Source of the DNA: Streptomyces luteolifulvus
Lineage (GTDB): Bacteria > Actinomycetota > Actinomycetes > Streptomycetales > Streptomycetaceae
Direction: 5' to 3'
Assembly: GCF_008806595.1 (NCBI RefSeq)
Contig: NZ_VZRB01000032.1
Span: forward strand, 1-64,000
DNA: 64,000 nt
The position numbers were made by a program, and so were the translations under genes. Shown here one piece after another: positions 16,859 to 25,731 of this stretch. The notes below the pieces were generated by a model. It was not told the origin of the DNA and searched no databases. It worked only from the letters and a program-made list of their open reading frames with translations. Within the stretch, counting starts at the first letter, position 1, and each line of letters begins with the position of its first letter.

Positions 16859-17533
16859 GTGGCGAGGGCCAGGCAGGAACGAGCCGAGATCACCCGGCAG
16901 GCGATTCTTGACGGGGCGGCGGTCGCCTTCGACAGCACCGGCTTCGGGAGTACGAGTCTGAGCGACGTCTCCAAGCAGGCTGGTGTGACCAAGGGGGCGT
17001 TGTACTTCCACTTCCAGTCGAAGGAAGCGCTCGCCCGCACGCTCATAGAGGAGCAGTTCCAGATCTTCCGCCCGGTGGTCAGCACCCCGATGCCCGGTGT
17101 GCAGACCGCGATCGACCTCTCCCACCAGCTCGCCCACGGGCTCCTCACCGACGTGCGCGTCCGCGCCGGGATCCGGCTGGTGATCGAGTTCGGCTCCTTC
17201 ACCGACCCCGACCCCACGCCGTACAACATGTGGATCGACGCGCTGCGCGACTGTCTGGCGCCCGCGCAGGGCCGTGGTGACGTCCTTCCCGAGGTCAATG
17301 TCACCGACCTCGCGACGTTCCTGTGCGGTTCGTTCACCGGTATCCAGGTCGCCTCGCACGTCCGCACCGGCCGCGGGGACCTGCACGCGCGCGTGACGGA
17401 CCTGTGGACCTTCGTGCTGCCCGGCATCGTCCCGTCCCGCCGCCTGTCCCGCTTCGAGGCGGCCGGCTCCCCCGAGTGCCGCGCCGAACTGGGGCTGCCC
17501 GCACCGGAGGAGGTGGAGTCGCGGGTGAGCTGA
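16859..17533 (+). CDS. Gamma-butyrolactone receptor-like TetR regulator
   Basis: 224 residues, the usual ArpA/ScbR length. Helix-turn-helix about 25-60: FGSTSLSDVSKQAGVTKGAL then YFHFQSKEALARTLIEEQ, matching ArpA-type receptors. The GTG start (VARARQER) is chosen because AGGAGG lies 7 bases upstream; a longer frame from 16769 has no ribosome site. Pairing with an afsA-like gene strongly supports signal reception and repression released by a butyrolactone. Confidence 0.88.
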   Translation: MARARQERAEITRQAILDGAAVAFDSTGFGSTSLSDVSKQAGVTKGALYFHFQSKEALARTLIEEQFQIFRPVVSTPMPGVQTAIDLSHQLAHGLLTDVRVRAGIRLVIEFGSFTDPDPTPYNMWIDALRDCLAPAQGRGDVLPEVNVTDLATFLCGSFTGIQVASHVRTGRGDLHARVTDLWTFVLPGIVPSRRLSRFEAAGSPECRAELGLPAPEEVESRVS

Positions 17534-17890
17534 CCCGCGCCCACACCTCCTACGCGTGCCCCGACCACTCACCGTGCCACGCCGGCAAACCCCGCCCGCC
17601 CTTCCCCGGCTCAGGACGACCCGCCACGCGCCGCCGGCAATACGGGGGCGGTCGTCCTGACAGGCCGCCGTCCCGGACGCTCCGGCCACAACCCCGGAGG
17701 CGCGACCACGAGTGAGCTGACACCCACGCCCCCTTCGCGTGCCCCGACCGGCCACCGTGCCATGCCCACAACCCCGCCCGTTCCGCCCCCGTCTCAGTAC
17801 GACCCGCCACGCGCCGCCGGCAGTACAGGGGCGGTCGTCCTGACAGGCCGCCGCCCCGGACGCTCCGGGCGCAGCGCCGGCAGCAGCAGC
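17525..17890. repeat. Tandem duplication of about 187 bases
   Basis: The sequence from GTGAGCTGA at 17525 is repeated from GTGAGCTGA at 17712. Shared blocks include CGCGTGCCCCGACC, CCCGCCACGCGCCGCCGGCA and GGCGGTCGTCCTGACAGGCC. Copy 2 encodes the C-terminus of the convergent TetR gene (from 17794); copy 1 begins in the last codons of the receptor gene and is otherwise noncoding, filling the gap 17534-17793. Confidence 0.8.
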
Positions 17891-18513
17891 GACCACAGAT
17901 CGGTGAGCCAGGCCTCCGACTCCGCGCGCTGCGCACCCAGCCAGGTCAGCGCCTCGACGCCGGCCACCACCGCAGTGACCAGCGTGCGCGCGGACGCGTC
18001 CGCGACGGTCCGGCCCAGCTCACCACTGCGCCGTGCCTCCCCCATCAGATCCCACAGCAGCTCCAGCCAGACCCGGTAGAAGTCGAGCTCTTCGACACCG
18101 GTCGCGGCGGGACGTGAGTAGCCCCTGGAATCCGCGGAATCCGCGGACTCTTCGGCCAGACCGGCGTCCTTGTGCTCGCGCGCGATCCGCACCGACGCCC
18201 GTACGAACACGTCCTCCCGCAGCAGCCGCTGAAGGACGAACGTCAGGTCCACGACGGCCTGAAGATACGAGCCCTCCGCGGGGCCCATCCGGGCCACCGA
18301 CCGCTCCATCAGCTCCCGTCCGCGCTCCTGCACGGCGACGGCCAGCTCATCCTTGGAGGCGAAGTGGAAGAAGAGCGCTCCCTTGGTCACCCCGGCGCGG
18401 CTGCTGATGTCGGCCAGGGTCGCGCGCACATAGCCATGGCGCGCGAACTGGTCGGCGGCAGCGGTCACCAACCGTTCGACGGTCCGTTCCGAACGCTTCT
18501 GCCTGCCGACCAT
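17794..18513 (-). CDS. TetR regulator, ScbR2/pseudo-receptor-like
   Basis: 239 residues. N-terminal helix-turn-helix GYVRATLADISSRAGVTKGA followed by LFFHFASKDELAVAVQERG, close in style to butyrolactone receptors. A second receptor-like gene beside an afsA/receptor pair often encodes a pseudo-receptor that binds antibiotics instead of butyrolactones; that role is inferred. The last about 30 residues (Arg/Pro-rich) come from the duplicated segment. The ATG (MVGRQKR) follows GAGGGG. Confidence 0.82.
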   Translation of the reverse strand: MVGRQKRSERTVERLVTAAADQFARHGYVRATLADISSRAGVTKGALFFHFASKDELAVAVQERGRELMERSVARMGPAEGSYLQAVVDLTFVLQRLLREDVFVRASVRIAREHKDAGLAEESADSADSRGYSRPAATGVEELDFYRVWLELLWDLMGEARRSGELGRTVADASARTLVTAVVAGVEALTWLGAQRAESEAWLTDLWSLLLPALRPERPGRRPVRTTAPVLPAARGGSY

Positions 18514-18699
18514 CCGCACCGCCCCTCGACGCCCACCGCACACACGGCTGCGCCGGGCGAGCGCCGGAAGGGGGGACGCCCGGCGCTCGCCCGGCGCCTC
18601 CCTTCCTTGATACGCCCACCCGCGTCAGAGGAACGCAAACCCCATGTCAGAGGACTGTCGAGGAACACCAAACCTGACCGCGGGTCAGGCCCGGCCGGT

Positions 18700-18975
18700 T
18701 CAGACGTTGATCGAATGCGAGGTCCGCCCCGAGGCCGCGTCGATCTCCCCGTGCGCCTTGGTCAGCAGCTGCATCGCCAGCTCGTTGAGCGCGCGGGCCC
18801 CCGCGATCTCCTCCCCGACGCGCGGCTGATTCGCGTCGGTGTGATGCCGGGTGGCATGCCCGTGCGTCCGTACCTCCGTACCGTCCGGCAACCGCACCAG
18901 CGCCGCCGCCCGCGTGTGCTCGTCGTCCTCCTGGAACTCGAGCTCGATGTGCCATCCCACTGTGGTGTGCATCAT
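18700..18975 (-). CDS. DUF1876 domain protein
   Basis: 91 residues matching the DUF1876 pattern seen across Streptomyces: TVGWHIELEFQEDDEHTRAA, LPDGTEVRTHGHATRH and PRVGEEIAGARALNELAMQL. The fold is small and dsRBD-like; function unknown. GGAGG lies 8 bases before the chosen ATG. It marks the return from cluster to ordinary chromosome. Confidence 0.8.
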   Translation of the reverse strand: MMHTTVGWHIELEFQEDDEHTRAAALVRLPDGTEVRTHGHATRHHTDANQPRVGEEIAGARALNELAMQLLTKAHGEIDAASGRTSHSINV

Positions 18976-19054
18976 GACGATCACCTCCGGAACACCTGCT
19001 TCCAGGGTGCTCCTCAGCGGCCCCGGACACCACCGAGGCGCCCGTGAAATCCCG

Positions 19055-19900
19055 CTATCCCGCGCGCAGCATCAGCCCGATGCCCACCACGAGCAGCCCC
19101 GCCGCCGCGATCCGGGGCGCCCCGAACCGCTCCTTGAAGAACAGGGCGCCGATGGCCGCGCCCACGATGATCGAGGACTCGCGCAACGCCGCGATGGGCG
19201 CGAGCTCCGCCTTCGTCTGCGCCCACAGGACGAGGGCGTAGGCGGCGACGGAGAGTGCCGCCCCGAGCAGACCGAGTCCGGCGAACGGCCGCAGGACGGT
19301 GAGGAGCTGGGCGCGCCACCGGTACAGCGCGTAAGCCGGGATCGCCACACCTTCCACGGCCATCAGCCAGGCGATGTACCCGAGGGGGGAACCCGAGGCC
19401 CGCACCCCCAGGCCGTCGACGACGGTGTACCCGGCGATGGTCAGCCCGGTGGCGAGCGCCGCTCCGATCGCGGCCCAGTTGGGCCGGTGGCCGCGCAGCC
19501 CCCACAGGGCGACTCCCGTCAACCCCGCGCAGGACAGGGCGATTCCGGCGGCCGCCCACCCGTCGGGTACCTCGTGCGCGAAGACGGCGGCGAGCAGGGT
19601 GACCACCAGCGGCGCGGTGCCGCGTGCGATCGGATACGCCTGCCCGAAGTCCCCCAGCCGGAAGGACCTCATCAGCAGGATGTAGTACACGATGTGGATG
19701 ACCGCCGAGCCGATCAGATACGGCCACGCGCCCGCCGCCGGGAACGGCACGAACGACACCATGGCCAGCCCGATCAGCATCCCCCCGCCCGCGATCAGCG
19801 TGAACCCGACGAGCTTGTCCGTGATCCGGTGGGCGATCGCGTTCCAGCTCGCGTGCGTCACCGCGGCGAGCAGGACGGCCGCGGTGACCAGCGGCGTCAC
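19055..19900 (-). CDS. EamA/DMT-superfamily transporter
   Basis: 281 residues with ten hydrophobic helices in two EamA repeats (THASWNAIAHRITDKLVGFT at the first; AALRESSIIVGAAIGALFFK and ERFGAPRIAAAGLLVVGIGL at the second). Members export amino acids, nucleotides or drugs. The start is the GTG within GTGA overlapping the YbaK-like stop, so the two genes are translationally coupled. Substrate unknown. Confidence 0.82.
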   Translation of the reverse strand: MTPLVTAAVLLAAVTHASWNAIAHRITDKLVGFTLIAGGGMLIGLAMVSFVPFPAAGAWPYLIGSAVIHIVYYILLMRSFRLGDFGQAYPIARGTAPLVVTLLAAVFAHEVPDGWAAAGIALSCAGLTGVALWGLRGHRPNWAAIGAALATGLTIAGYTVVDGLGVRASGSPLGYIAWLMAVEGVAIPAYALYRWRAQLLTVLRPFAGLGLLGAALSVAAYALVLWAQTKAELAPIAALRESSIIVGAAIGALFFKERFGAPRIAAAGLLVVGIGLMLRAG

Positions 19901-20427
19901 GGGGTGTGCTCGCGAACGTCCACGACGGTGGCGCCGGCATGGGCGACGAGAGTGCCCGGCTCCATGGGGAAGACGGTGTGCGGGTTGCCGGCCGCGGCCC
20001 AGACGATGTCGTGTTCGAGGAGGGACCGGTCGGCCAGCACCCGTGTCTTCGTACGGTGCCCGAAGGGCGGTACGCCGCCGATGGCATACCCCGTGGTCTC
20101 CCGTACGACCTCGGCCTCGGCCCGCGTCACCTTCTCGACGCCGAGTTCCTGCCGCACCAGCTCCAGGTCCACACGGGAGGCGCCGTCCATGAGCACGAGC
20201 ACCGGCACGCCGTCCGCCGCGAAGACGAGCGACTTGCAAATCTCACTCAGCTCGCACCCGAGCGCCGCGGCGGCTTCGGCGGCGGTACGGGTCGCGTCCG
20301 GAAACCGCCGGACCCGGGAGACGAGCTCCTCGATCCCCAGCTCCCGCAGGGCGTCGACGAAACGGGGGTGCACCCCGGTGGGCTGCGGGGCGGGGGTGGC
20401 GCCGGTGCCGCTGTCGATCGGTGTCAT
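19897..20427 (-). CDS. YbaK/EbsC-type Cys-tRNA(Pro) deacylase-like protein
   Basis: 176 residues of the YbaK/ProX aminoacyl-tRNA editing family: ALGCELSEICKSLVFAADG with the conserved Lys, VTRAEAEVVRETTGYAIGGV followed by PPFGHRTKTRVLADRSLLEH, and a final beta strand. Family members hydrolyse mischarged Cys- or Ala-tRNA(Pro). It is coupled to the EamA transporter gene. Confidence 0.85.
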   Translation of the reverse strand: MTPIDSGTGATPAPQPTGVHPRFVDALRELGIEELVSRVRRFPDATRTAAEAAAALGCELSEICKSLVFAADGVPVLVLMDGASRVDLELVRQELGVEKVTRAEAEVVRETTGYAIGGVPPFGHRTKTRVLADRSLLEHDIVWAAAGNPHTVFPMEPGTLVAHAGATVVDVREHTP

Positions 20428-20495
20428 GCAGGGCACGGTAGTGGTGGGTGTAGGTGACACGCGACCGGGTTGCGGGGCGCACGCAGCAGCGACGC

Positions 20496-20540
20496 GGCCC
20501 CCGGACCGAGGACGCGCGCCGCGTCGTCGGTCCGGGGGCC
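20496..20540 (-). terminator. Fourteen-bp hairpin after the MMPL gene's upstream neighbour region
   Basis: Perfect arms GGCCCCCGGACCGA and TCGGTCCGGGGGCC lie 18 bases downstream of the MMPL stop on the minus strand, separating it from the YbaK-like gene. Confidence 0.75.
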
Positions 20541-20557
20541 GTCGGAGGTCCGAGGGA

Positions 20558-22792
20558 TCAGACCTTGACCAGTTCTCGCTTCTCGTCGGGATCGGGCGAG
20601 CCGTCCGGCTCACTCGCCGCCCGCAGCCCTTCTCCCTCCACGTCCACGTTCGGCAGCACCCGGTCCAGCCACTTCGGCAGCCACCAGGCCTTCTTGCCGA
20701 GCAGGGCAAGGACCGCCGGGACGATCGCCATACGGACGACGAACGCGTCGAAGAAGACCGCGATCGCCAGGCCGAAGCCGATCATCTTGATCATCGACTC
20801 GCTGGAGCCGATGAAGCCGGCGAACACCGCCATCATGATCACCGCGGCGGCCGTCACGACCCGTGCGCCGTACCGGAACCCGGTGACCACGGCCTGGCTC
20901 GGCTTCTCGCCGTGGACGTACGCCTCGCGCATCCGGGTCACGAGGAACACCTCGTAGTCCATCGCGAGACCGAAGACCACGCCGATCATGAAGATCGGCA
21001 TCATCGACATGACCGGTCCGGTCTCCTCGACGCCCATCAGGCCGGCCAGCCAGCCCCACTGGAAGACCGCGACCACGGCACCCAGGGCCGCCATCACGCT
21101 CAGCAGGAAGCCGAGGGCCGCCTTGAGCGGGACGAGGATCGAGCGGAAGACCGCGATCAGGAGCAGGAACGCCAGGCCCACGACCAGGACCAGATACGGG
21201 ATCAGCGCGTCGTTCAGCTTCTGCGAGGTGTCGATGTTCATGGCCGTGGTGCCGGTGACCAGCACATCCGCGCCCGTGTCGGCCTTGATGTCCGTACCCG
21301 TGTCCCGGATGCCGTGCACCAGGTCCTCGGTCGTGGCCGACGACGGCTTGGAGTCCGGGATCACGGTGATCGTCGCCGTGTCGCCGTTCTTGTTGTACGT
21401 CGCCGGCGTCACCGTCCCGACGTCCTTGAGGCCCTTGATGTCGTCGCCGACCCGGGTGACCGCGTCCTTGGGCGCGTCGCTCGCCTGCGCGTCGACGACG
21501 ACCGTCAATGGACCGTTGAAGCCGGGCCCGAAGCCCTCGGAGAGCAGGTCGTAAGCCCTGCGCTGGGTGGTCGAGGTCGGCTGCGAGCCGTCGTCCCCGA
21601 GGCCCAGCTCCAGGGAGCCCGCGGGGACGGCGGCGGCGCCGAGGCCGAGGACGCCGAGGAGCAGGACGGCGACCGGACGGCGTACGACGAAGCTCGCCCA
21701 GCGCGTGCCCAGGTTGGGCCTGGCCCTGCCCGAGGACGCCTTCCGCGCGGCCCGGGCGCCGCCGAGGAACCTGCTCTTCTCACCCGCCGGCCTGACCTTC
21801 CGGCCCGCGTAACCGAGCAGGGCGGGGATCATCGTCAGCGCGATGAGGACCGCGATGGCGACCGTGCCGGCGGCCGCGACACCCATCTTCGTCAGCATCG
21901 GGATGTTGACGACGGCCAGGCCGACCAGCGCGATCACGACCGTGAGGCCGGCGAACACCACCGCGGAGCCCGCGGTGCCGACGGCCCGGCCGGCCGCCTC
22001 CTCGCGCTCGCGGCCCTCGGCCAGTTCGGCGCGGTAGCGGGAGACGATGAACAGGGCGTAGTCGATACCGACGGCGAGGCCGATCATCGTGGCCAGCGTG
22101 GATGTGGTCGAGCCCAGGTCGAGGATGCCGGCGAGGGCGGTGATCGCCGAGACTCCGATGCCCACGCCGACGAGCGCCGTCAGCAGCGGCAGTCCGGCCG
22201 CGATCAGCGAGCCGAAGGTGATGACCAGGACCACCGCGGCGACCGCGATGCCGATGACCTCCGTGGCACCGGTCTCGGGTGTGGTCTGGAGTGCGTCACC
22301 GCCGACCTCCACGGTCAGCCCGGTGTCCCGCGCGTCCTGCGCGGCCTCCTCCAGGGCGTCCCGGGTGGCGTCCTCCAGTTCCATGCCGGACACCTTGTAC
22401 TTGACCGACGCGTACGCGATCGTGCCGTCCTTGCTGACGGCGTTGGCCTGGTACGGGTCGGCGACGGAGGCGACCTCGGAGCCGTCGGCCAGTTCGTCGA
22501 CGGTCTTCCGGACGGTCTTCTTGTGGTCGGCGTCGGTCATCTTCCCGCCGGTGGGCGCCTTGAAGACGACGCGGGCCGTTGCGCCGTCGGCGCTCATCCC
22601 CGGGAAGCGCTGTTCCAGCAGGTCGAATGCCTTCTGGGCCTCGGTTCCGGGGACCGAGAAGGAGGTGGAGCCGGCGGCGGGGGCGCTGGCCGCGCCGACG
22701 CCGGCGAGCGTCAGCAGGGCCACCCATATCAGGGCGACGAAGTGCCGTCGCCGGAAGGCGAGCCGGCCGAGTCTGTAGAGAAACGTGGCCAC
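20558..22792 (-). CDS. MMPL-family RND transporter
   Basis: 744 residues with the MMPL layout: helix 1, a large exported loop (about 45-180), helices 2-6 with LATMIGLAVGIDYALFIVSR, a second exported loop (about 390-530), and helices 7-12 with MSMMPIFMIGVVFGLAMDYE. The GxxxDY signatures in both halves are the proton-relay positions. It exports lipids or drugs through the membrane. The upstream TetR gene on the same strand probably controls it. Confidence 0.92.
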   Translation of the reverse strand: MATFLYRLGRLAFRRRHFVALIWVALLTLAGVGAASAPAAGSTSFSVPGTEAQKAFDLLEQRFPGMSADGATARVVFKAPTGGKMTDADHKKTVRKTVDELADGSEVASVADPYQANAVSKDGTIAYASVKYKVSGMELEDATRDALEEAAQDARDTGLTVEVGGDALQTTPETGATEVIGIAVAAVVLVITFGSLIAAGLPLLTALVGVGIGVSAITALAGILDLGSTTSTLATMIGLAVGIDYALFIVSRYRAELAEGREREEAAGRAVGTAGSAVVFAGLTVVIALVGLAVVNIPMLTKMGVAAAGTVAIAVLIALTMIPALLGYAGRKVRPAGEKSRFLGGARAARKASSGRARPNLGTRWASFVVRRPVAVLLLGVLGLGAAAVPAGSLELGLGDDGSQPTSTTQRRAYDLLSEGFGPGFNGPLTVVVDAQASDAPKDAVTRVGDDIKGLKDVGTVTPATYNKNGDTATITVIPDSKPSSATTEDLVHGIRDTGTDIKADTGADVLVTGTTAMNIDTSQKLNDALIPYLVLVVGLAFLLLIAVFRSILVPLKAALGFLLSVMAALGAVVAVFQWGWLAGLMGVEETGPVMSMMPIFMIGVVFGLAMDYEVFLVTRMREAYVHGEKPSQAVVTGFRYGARVVTAAAVIMMAVFAGFIGSSESMIKMIGFGLAIAVFFDAFVVRMAIVPAVLALLGKKAWWLPKWLDRVLPNVDVEGEGLRAASEPDGSPDPDEKRELVKV

Positions 22793-22893
22793 GAGGGCGT
22801 ACTCCCGGTCAGGTCGTTGGGTTCTTCGGGGCAGGGGTGATCAGCCCGACGACGTGAGCGGTCGCGTCAGGTGGTGAGTGAGTACGGGGACTC

Positions 22894-23496
22894 TCAGGTG
22901 GTGGGCACGCCGAGGGCGGGGAGCACCACGGCGTCGATGTACGAAAGCAGGAACGCCTGGGTCGGCGGCTTCTCGTCGATCATCGTGCGGGCGACGAACC
23001 CACCGATCATCATGTGCATCACGAACTCGATCGCCGGGTTGTCCGCACGGACCTCACCCCGGTCGATCGCCCGCTGGAGCACCCGGCGGAACTCCGCCAT
23101 CTCCGGCTCGATCAGATGCTCCCGGAACGCCTGCAGGAGGTCCGGGTTGCCGTGGATCGCCATGGCCAGTCCCCGCATCAGCGCGGAGTCCTGTTCCATC
23201 TGGCAGTCGTCCGACTGCAGCGTCAGGGCGTGCAGGTCGCCTCTGAGTGATCCGGTGTCGACCTCGTCGGAGGACGCGCCGGGCTTGTTCTGTCGCACGG
23301 CCTTCGCCACCAGCTCGGCCTTCCCGCCCCACTGGCGGTAGAGGGTCGCCTTGCTGGACCGGGTGCGGGCGGCCACGGCGTCCATGGTGAGGGCGTCGTA
23401 GCCGACTTCCCGGAGCAGGTCGAGCACGGCCGCGTACAGCTCGGCCTCGCGCTCGGGGGTGATCCGACTGCGACGGGCCGTCGAGACCTCTGTCAT
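22894..23496 (-). CDS. TetR regulator of the MMPL transporter
   Basis: 200 residues. The helix-turn-helix is DALTMDAVAARTRSSKATLY with RQWGGKAELVAKAVR after it; the ligand domain has DLHALTLQSDDCQMEQDSAL. The ATG (MTEVSTARR) has GGGAGG directly upstream. Two operator-like palindromes at 23518-23580 lie just upstream, consistent with autorepression and control of the downstream transporter. Confidence 0.88.
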   Translation of the reverse strand: MTEVSTARRSRITPEREAELYAAVLDLLREVGYDALTMDAVAARTRSSKATLYRQWGGKAELVAKAVRQNKPGASSDEVDTGSLRGDLHALTLQSDDCQMEQDSALMRGLAMAIHGNPDLLQAFREHLIEPEMAEFRRVLQRAIDRGEVRADNPAIEFVMHMMIGGFVARTMIDEKPPTQAFLLSYIDAVVLPALGVPTT

Positions 23497-23517
23497 GCCT
23501 CCCACCTTCCCACTCCG

Positions 23518-23580
23518 AACGACACGGTTTCGTACATGACGAATGTAGCGCAGCTCCAAGCGAAACGAAACTGTTTCGTT
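23518..23580. promoter_or_regulatory. Two TetR-type operators
   Basis: AACGAAACTGTTTCGTT (23564-23580) is a perfect 7-bp dyad around CTG; AACGACACGGTTTCGT (23518-23533) is a weaker copy. They flank the probable promoter of the TetR-MMPL operon, the usual place for autorepression. Confidence 0.65.
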
Positions 23581-23631
23581 CGTGTTGTGGGTCACGCCCT
23601 CCACCCAAAAAAGAGATGTGGCCAAAAAAGC

Positions 23632-23667
23632 GATGTGGGGTGCCCTCCGAAGAAGGGCACCCCACAT
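23632..23667. terminator. Perfect 15-bp terminator hairpin
   Basis: Arms GATGTGGGGTGCCCT and AGGGCACCCCACATC with a 6-base loop. On the minus strand it follows the stop of the 51-residue gene by 20 bases. T-rich stretches follow in that direction. Confidence 0.85.
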
Positions 23668-23686
23668 CAAGGATCAAGCCGCCGGA

Positions 23687-23842
23687 CTACCGGTCGTAGT
23701 CGTCATCGAGGCGATCCTCGTCCTCCCGCTCCATCCGTTCCCGCTCCCGCTCCTCCATACGCTCACGCTCAGGATCGTCCATGCGATCCCGGCGGCGCCC
23801 CCGCTGCTCAGACTGCTCCTGGAACTTGTCCTTCATACCCAT
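23687..23842 (-). CDS. Small highly charged protein, 51 residues
   Basis: Too short for standard length cut-offs but well supported: GGGAG before the ATG, strong codon bias, own terminator. The protein starts MGMKDKFQEQSEQRGRRRDR and continues as Glu/Arg-rich repeats ending LDDDYDR. It is probably an extended helix or disordered. Similar small charged proteins are common in Streptomyces; function unknown. Confidence 0.65.
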   Translation of the reverse strand: MGMKDKFQEQSEQRGRRRDRMDDPERERMEERERERMEREDEDRLDDDYDR

Positions 23843-23932
23843 GTGGGTTCACTCCCGTGGTGGGTGAGGGGTTGAGACCCCGAGGCGGGGCCCCGATCAG
23901 ATTCACATGGGCGGACACGCTCCGCATTTCGA

Positions 23933-24817
23933 TCAGTTACGGTGTGTAGCCCTGGCCTGTTCGTCCGCCGCGCCGCCCGCTCCGACCAGCCCGGTCCGCA
24001 TCCCTTCGAGCCGCGAGGCGAACCGCCGCATCTCCCGCTGCCCCACCGTCCCGATGAGCGCGGGCAGATACCCGCGCACACCCTGCATCCCGCGCAGCCA
24101 CCACTGCCCGTAGACGTGCGCCGACCGCCGTTCGATCCCGGCGACGATCCGGTCGACGGCCGGCCCCAGCGGATATGTCTTGTTCGACGGCCACGGCAGC
24201 CGCTGCCTCAACTCCCGCATGACGTCGTCCTGATCGGCCCCGCGCACCATGTCGGTGTCGGTCCACGAGAGGTAGGCCACGCCGACCCGTACGCCCCGGT
24301 GACCGACCTCGGCCCGCAGGCTGTGCGCGTACGCCTCCACCCCGGACTTGGACGCGCAGTACGCGGTCATCATCGGCGCCGGGGTGATCGCCGCGAGGGA
24401 GGCGATCTGGAGCAGATACCCGCGGCTCTCCGTCAGCACCGGCAGGAACGCGCGGGCCGTCACCGCCGAACCGATCAGATTGACCTCGATGACGCGCCGC
24501 CAGGCCTCCGGATCCGAGTCCATGAACGGACCGCCGGTCGCCACACCGGCGTTGGCGACGACGAGGTCGACCTTCCCGAACCGCTCCTTGACCTCCCGAG
24601 CGACCCGGGTCATTGCCTCGTGGTCGGTGACGTCGGCGTACCAGTGGGCACTGTCGCCGTGCAGCCGATCGGCGACCTGCTTGAGGGCGTCCGCCTCCAG
24701 GCCGGCCAGCGCCACCGTGGCGCCGCGCGCCGACAGCTTGCGGGCCAGGAGCTCGCCCACGCCCCGGGCGGCCCCGGTGATCACCGCGACCTGTCCCTCC
24801 AGGCTCACCCTGCTCAT
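23933..24817 (-). CDS. Short-chain dehydrogenase/reductase
   Basis: 294 residues. NAD(P)-binding motif TGAARGVGELLARKL at 14-28, NAG motif in LVVANAGVATGG, and the catalytic Tyr and Lys in MTAYCASKSG with the Ser in LQIASLAA. The C-terminal extension past 230 is typical of a subgroup associated with flavin monooxygenases. It overlaps the hydrolase start by 4 bases. Substrate unknown. Confidence 0.88.
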   Translation of the reverse strand: MSRVSLEGQVAVITGAARGVGELLARKLSARGATVALAGLEADALKQVADRLHGDSAHWYADVTDHEAMTRVAREVKERFGKVDLVVANAGVATGGPFMDSDPEAWRRVIEVNLIGSAVTARAFLPVLTESRGYLLQIASLAAITPAPMMTAYCASKSGVEAYAHSLRAEVGHRGVRVGVAYLSWTDTDMVRGADQDDVMRELRQRLPWPSNKTYPLGPAVDRIVAGIERRSAHVYGQWWLRGMQGVRGYLPALIGTVGQREMRRFASRLEGMRTGLVGAGGAADEQARATHRN

Positions 24818-25731
24818 GCGCCCTCCTTCACCTGTCCGTACGCCGTGACGAGTTCCCGGATCTTCCCGCTGACCAGCTCGGGCGCCTCGACCGGTGTCAT
24901 ATGGCCGAGCCCGGGCAGCTCGGTCACGCCGAGGCAGACCGGCAGGGCCGCGGCCAGCGAGCGCGCGTGCACCGGCGGGGTCATCCGGTCCGCCGTGCCG
25001 ACGACCACGGCCGTCGGCGCCCTCAACTCCCGTACGCCGTGGTCGAGATCGAGCAGATCGAGCACCTGGGACCAGGCGTACCGCACCTTGCGGGGACAGG
25101 CGTGCACGATACGGGCGCACGCCTCGACCATGTGCGGGGCCGAACCCGGGCCCATCGTCGCGTACTTGAGGATCCGCCGGGCCGGCGGTGTGACCGGCCC
25201 GAGCGGCGCCCGTGAACCGAGAATCCGCTTGGTCAGCAGGGTCCGCAACCGGCCGGCCCGGATCGGCACGACCCGCGATTCGGCGACCAGTCGTGAACTG
25301 CCCGTGCTGCACAGCAGTACGGCGGCCGCGTGCTCCCGGAACCCGGGGCGGGCGGAGGCGGCCAGCACCGTCATCCCTCCCATGGAGTGACCGGCGACCA
25401 CGGCCTTCTCGCCCGGCGCGAGCGTCGCCGCCATCACGGCTTCGAGGTCGTCGGCGAGTGCCTCCGTACCGCAGGCGGGGCTCGCCGGGCTGCGTCCGTG
25501 GCCCCGCTGGTCGTAGGCGATGACCCGGTGGTCGGCGGCCAGTTCGCGGATCTGGGCGGCCCAGAAGGCGGTGGAGCAGGTCCAGCCGTGCGCGAGGAGG
25601 ACGGCGGGCGCGTCGTCGGCGCCGTGCACCTCGACATGCAGCCGGGCGCCGTCGGCGGAGACGACGGTGAGTTCGCGGGCCGGGGCGGGCGGGGCGTAGG
25701 GGCCGGAGGCCACATGGGTCAGGCGGCTCAC
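24814..25731 (-). CDS. Alpha/beta hydrolase
   Basis: 305 residues. Oxyanion motif LLAHGWTCSTAFW, nucleophile elbow VAGHSMGGMTVL, acid region VVVGTADRMTPP and catalytic His in LPGLGHMTPVE. The GTG start overlaps the monooxygenase stop (GTGA). In combination with a Baeyer-Villiger-like monooxygenase it could hydrolyse the resulting ester. Confidence 0.87.
   Translation of the reverse strand: MSRLTHVASGPYAPPAPARELTVVSADGARLHVEVHGADDAPAVLLAHGWTCSTAFWAAQIRELAADHRVIAYDQRGHGRSPASPACGTEALADDLEAVMAATLAPGEKAVVAGHSMGGMTVLAASARPGFREHAAAVLLCSTGSSRLVAESRVVPIRAGRLRTLLTKRILGSRAPLGPVTPPARRILKYATMGPGSAPHMVEACARIVHACPRKVRYAWSQVLDLLDLDHGVRELRAPTAVVVGTADRMTPPVHARSLAAALPVCLGVTELPGLGHMTPVEAPELVSGKIRELVTAYGQVKEGA

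Noticed and set aside
18851..22840. A 1329-codon plus-strand open frame.
   Set aside because: It is antisense to the EamA, YbaK and MMPL genes and has the Arg/His/Gly-rich composition of high-GC shadow frames.
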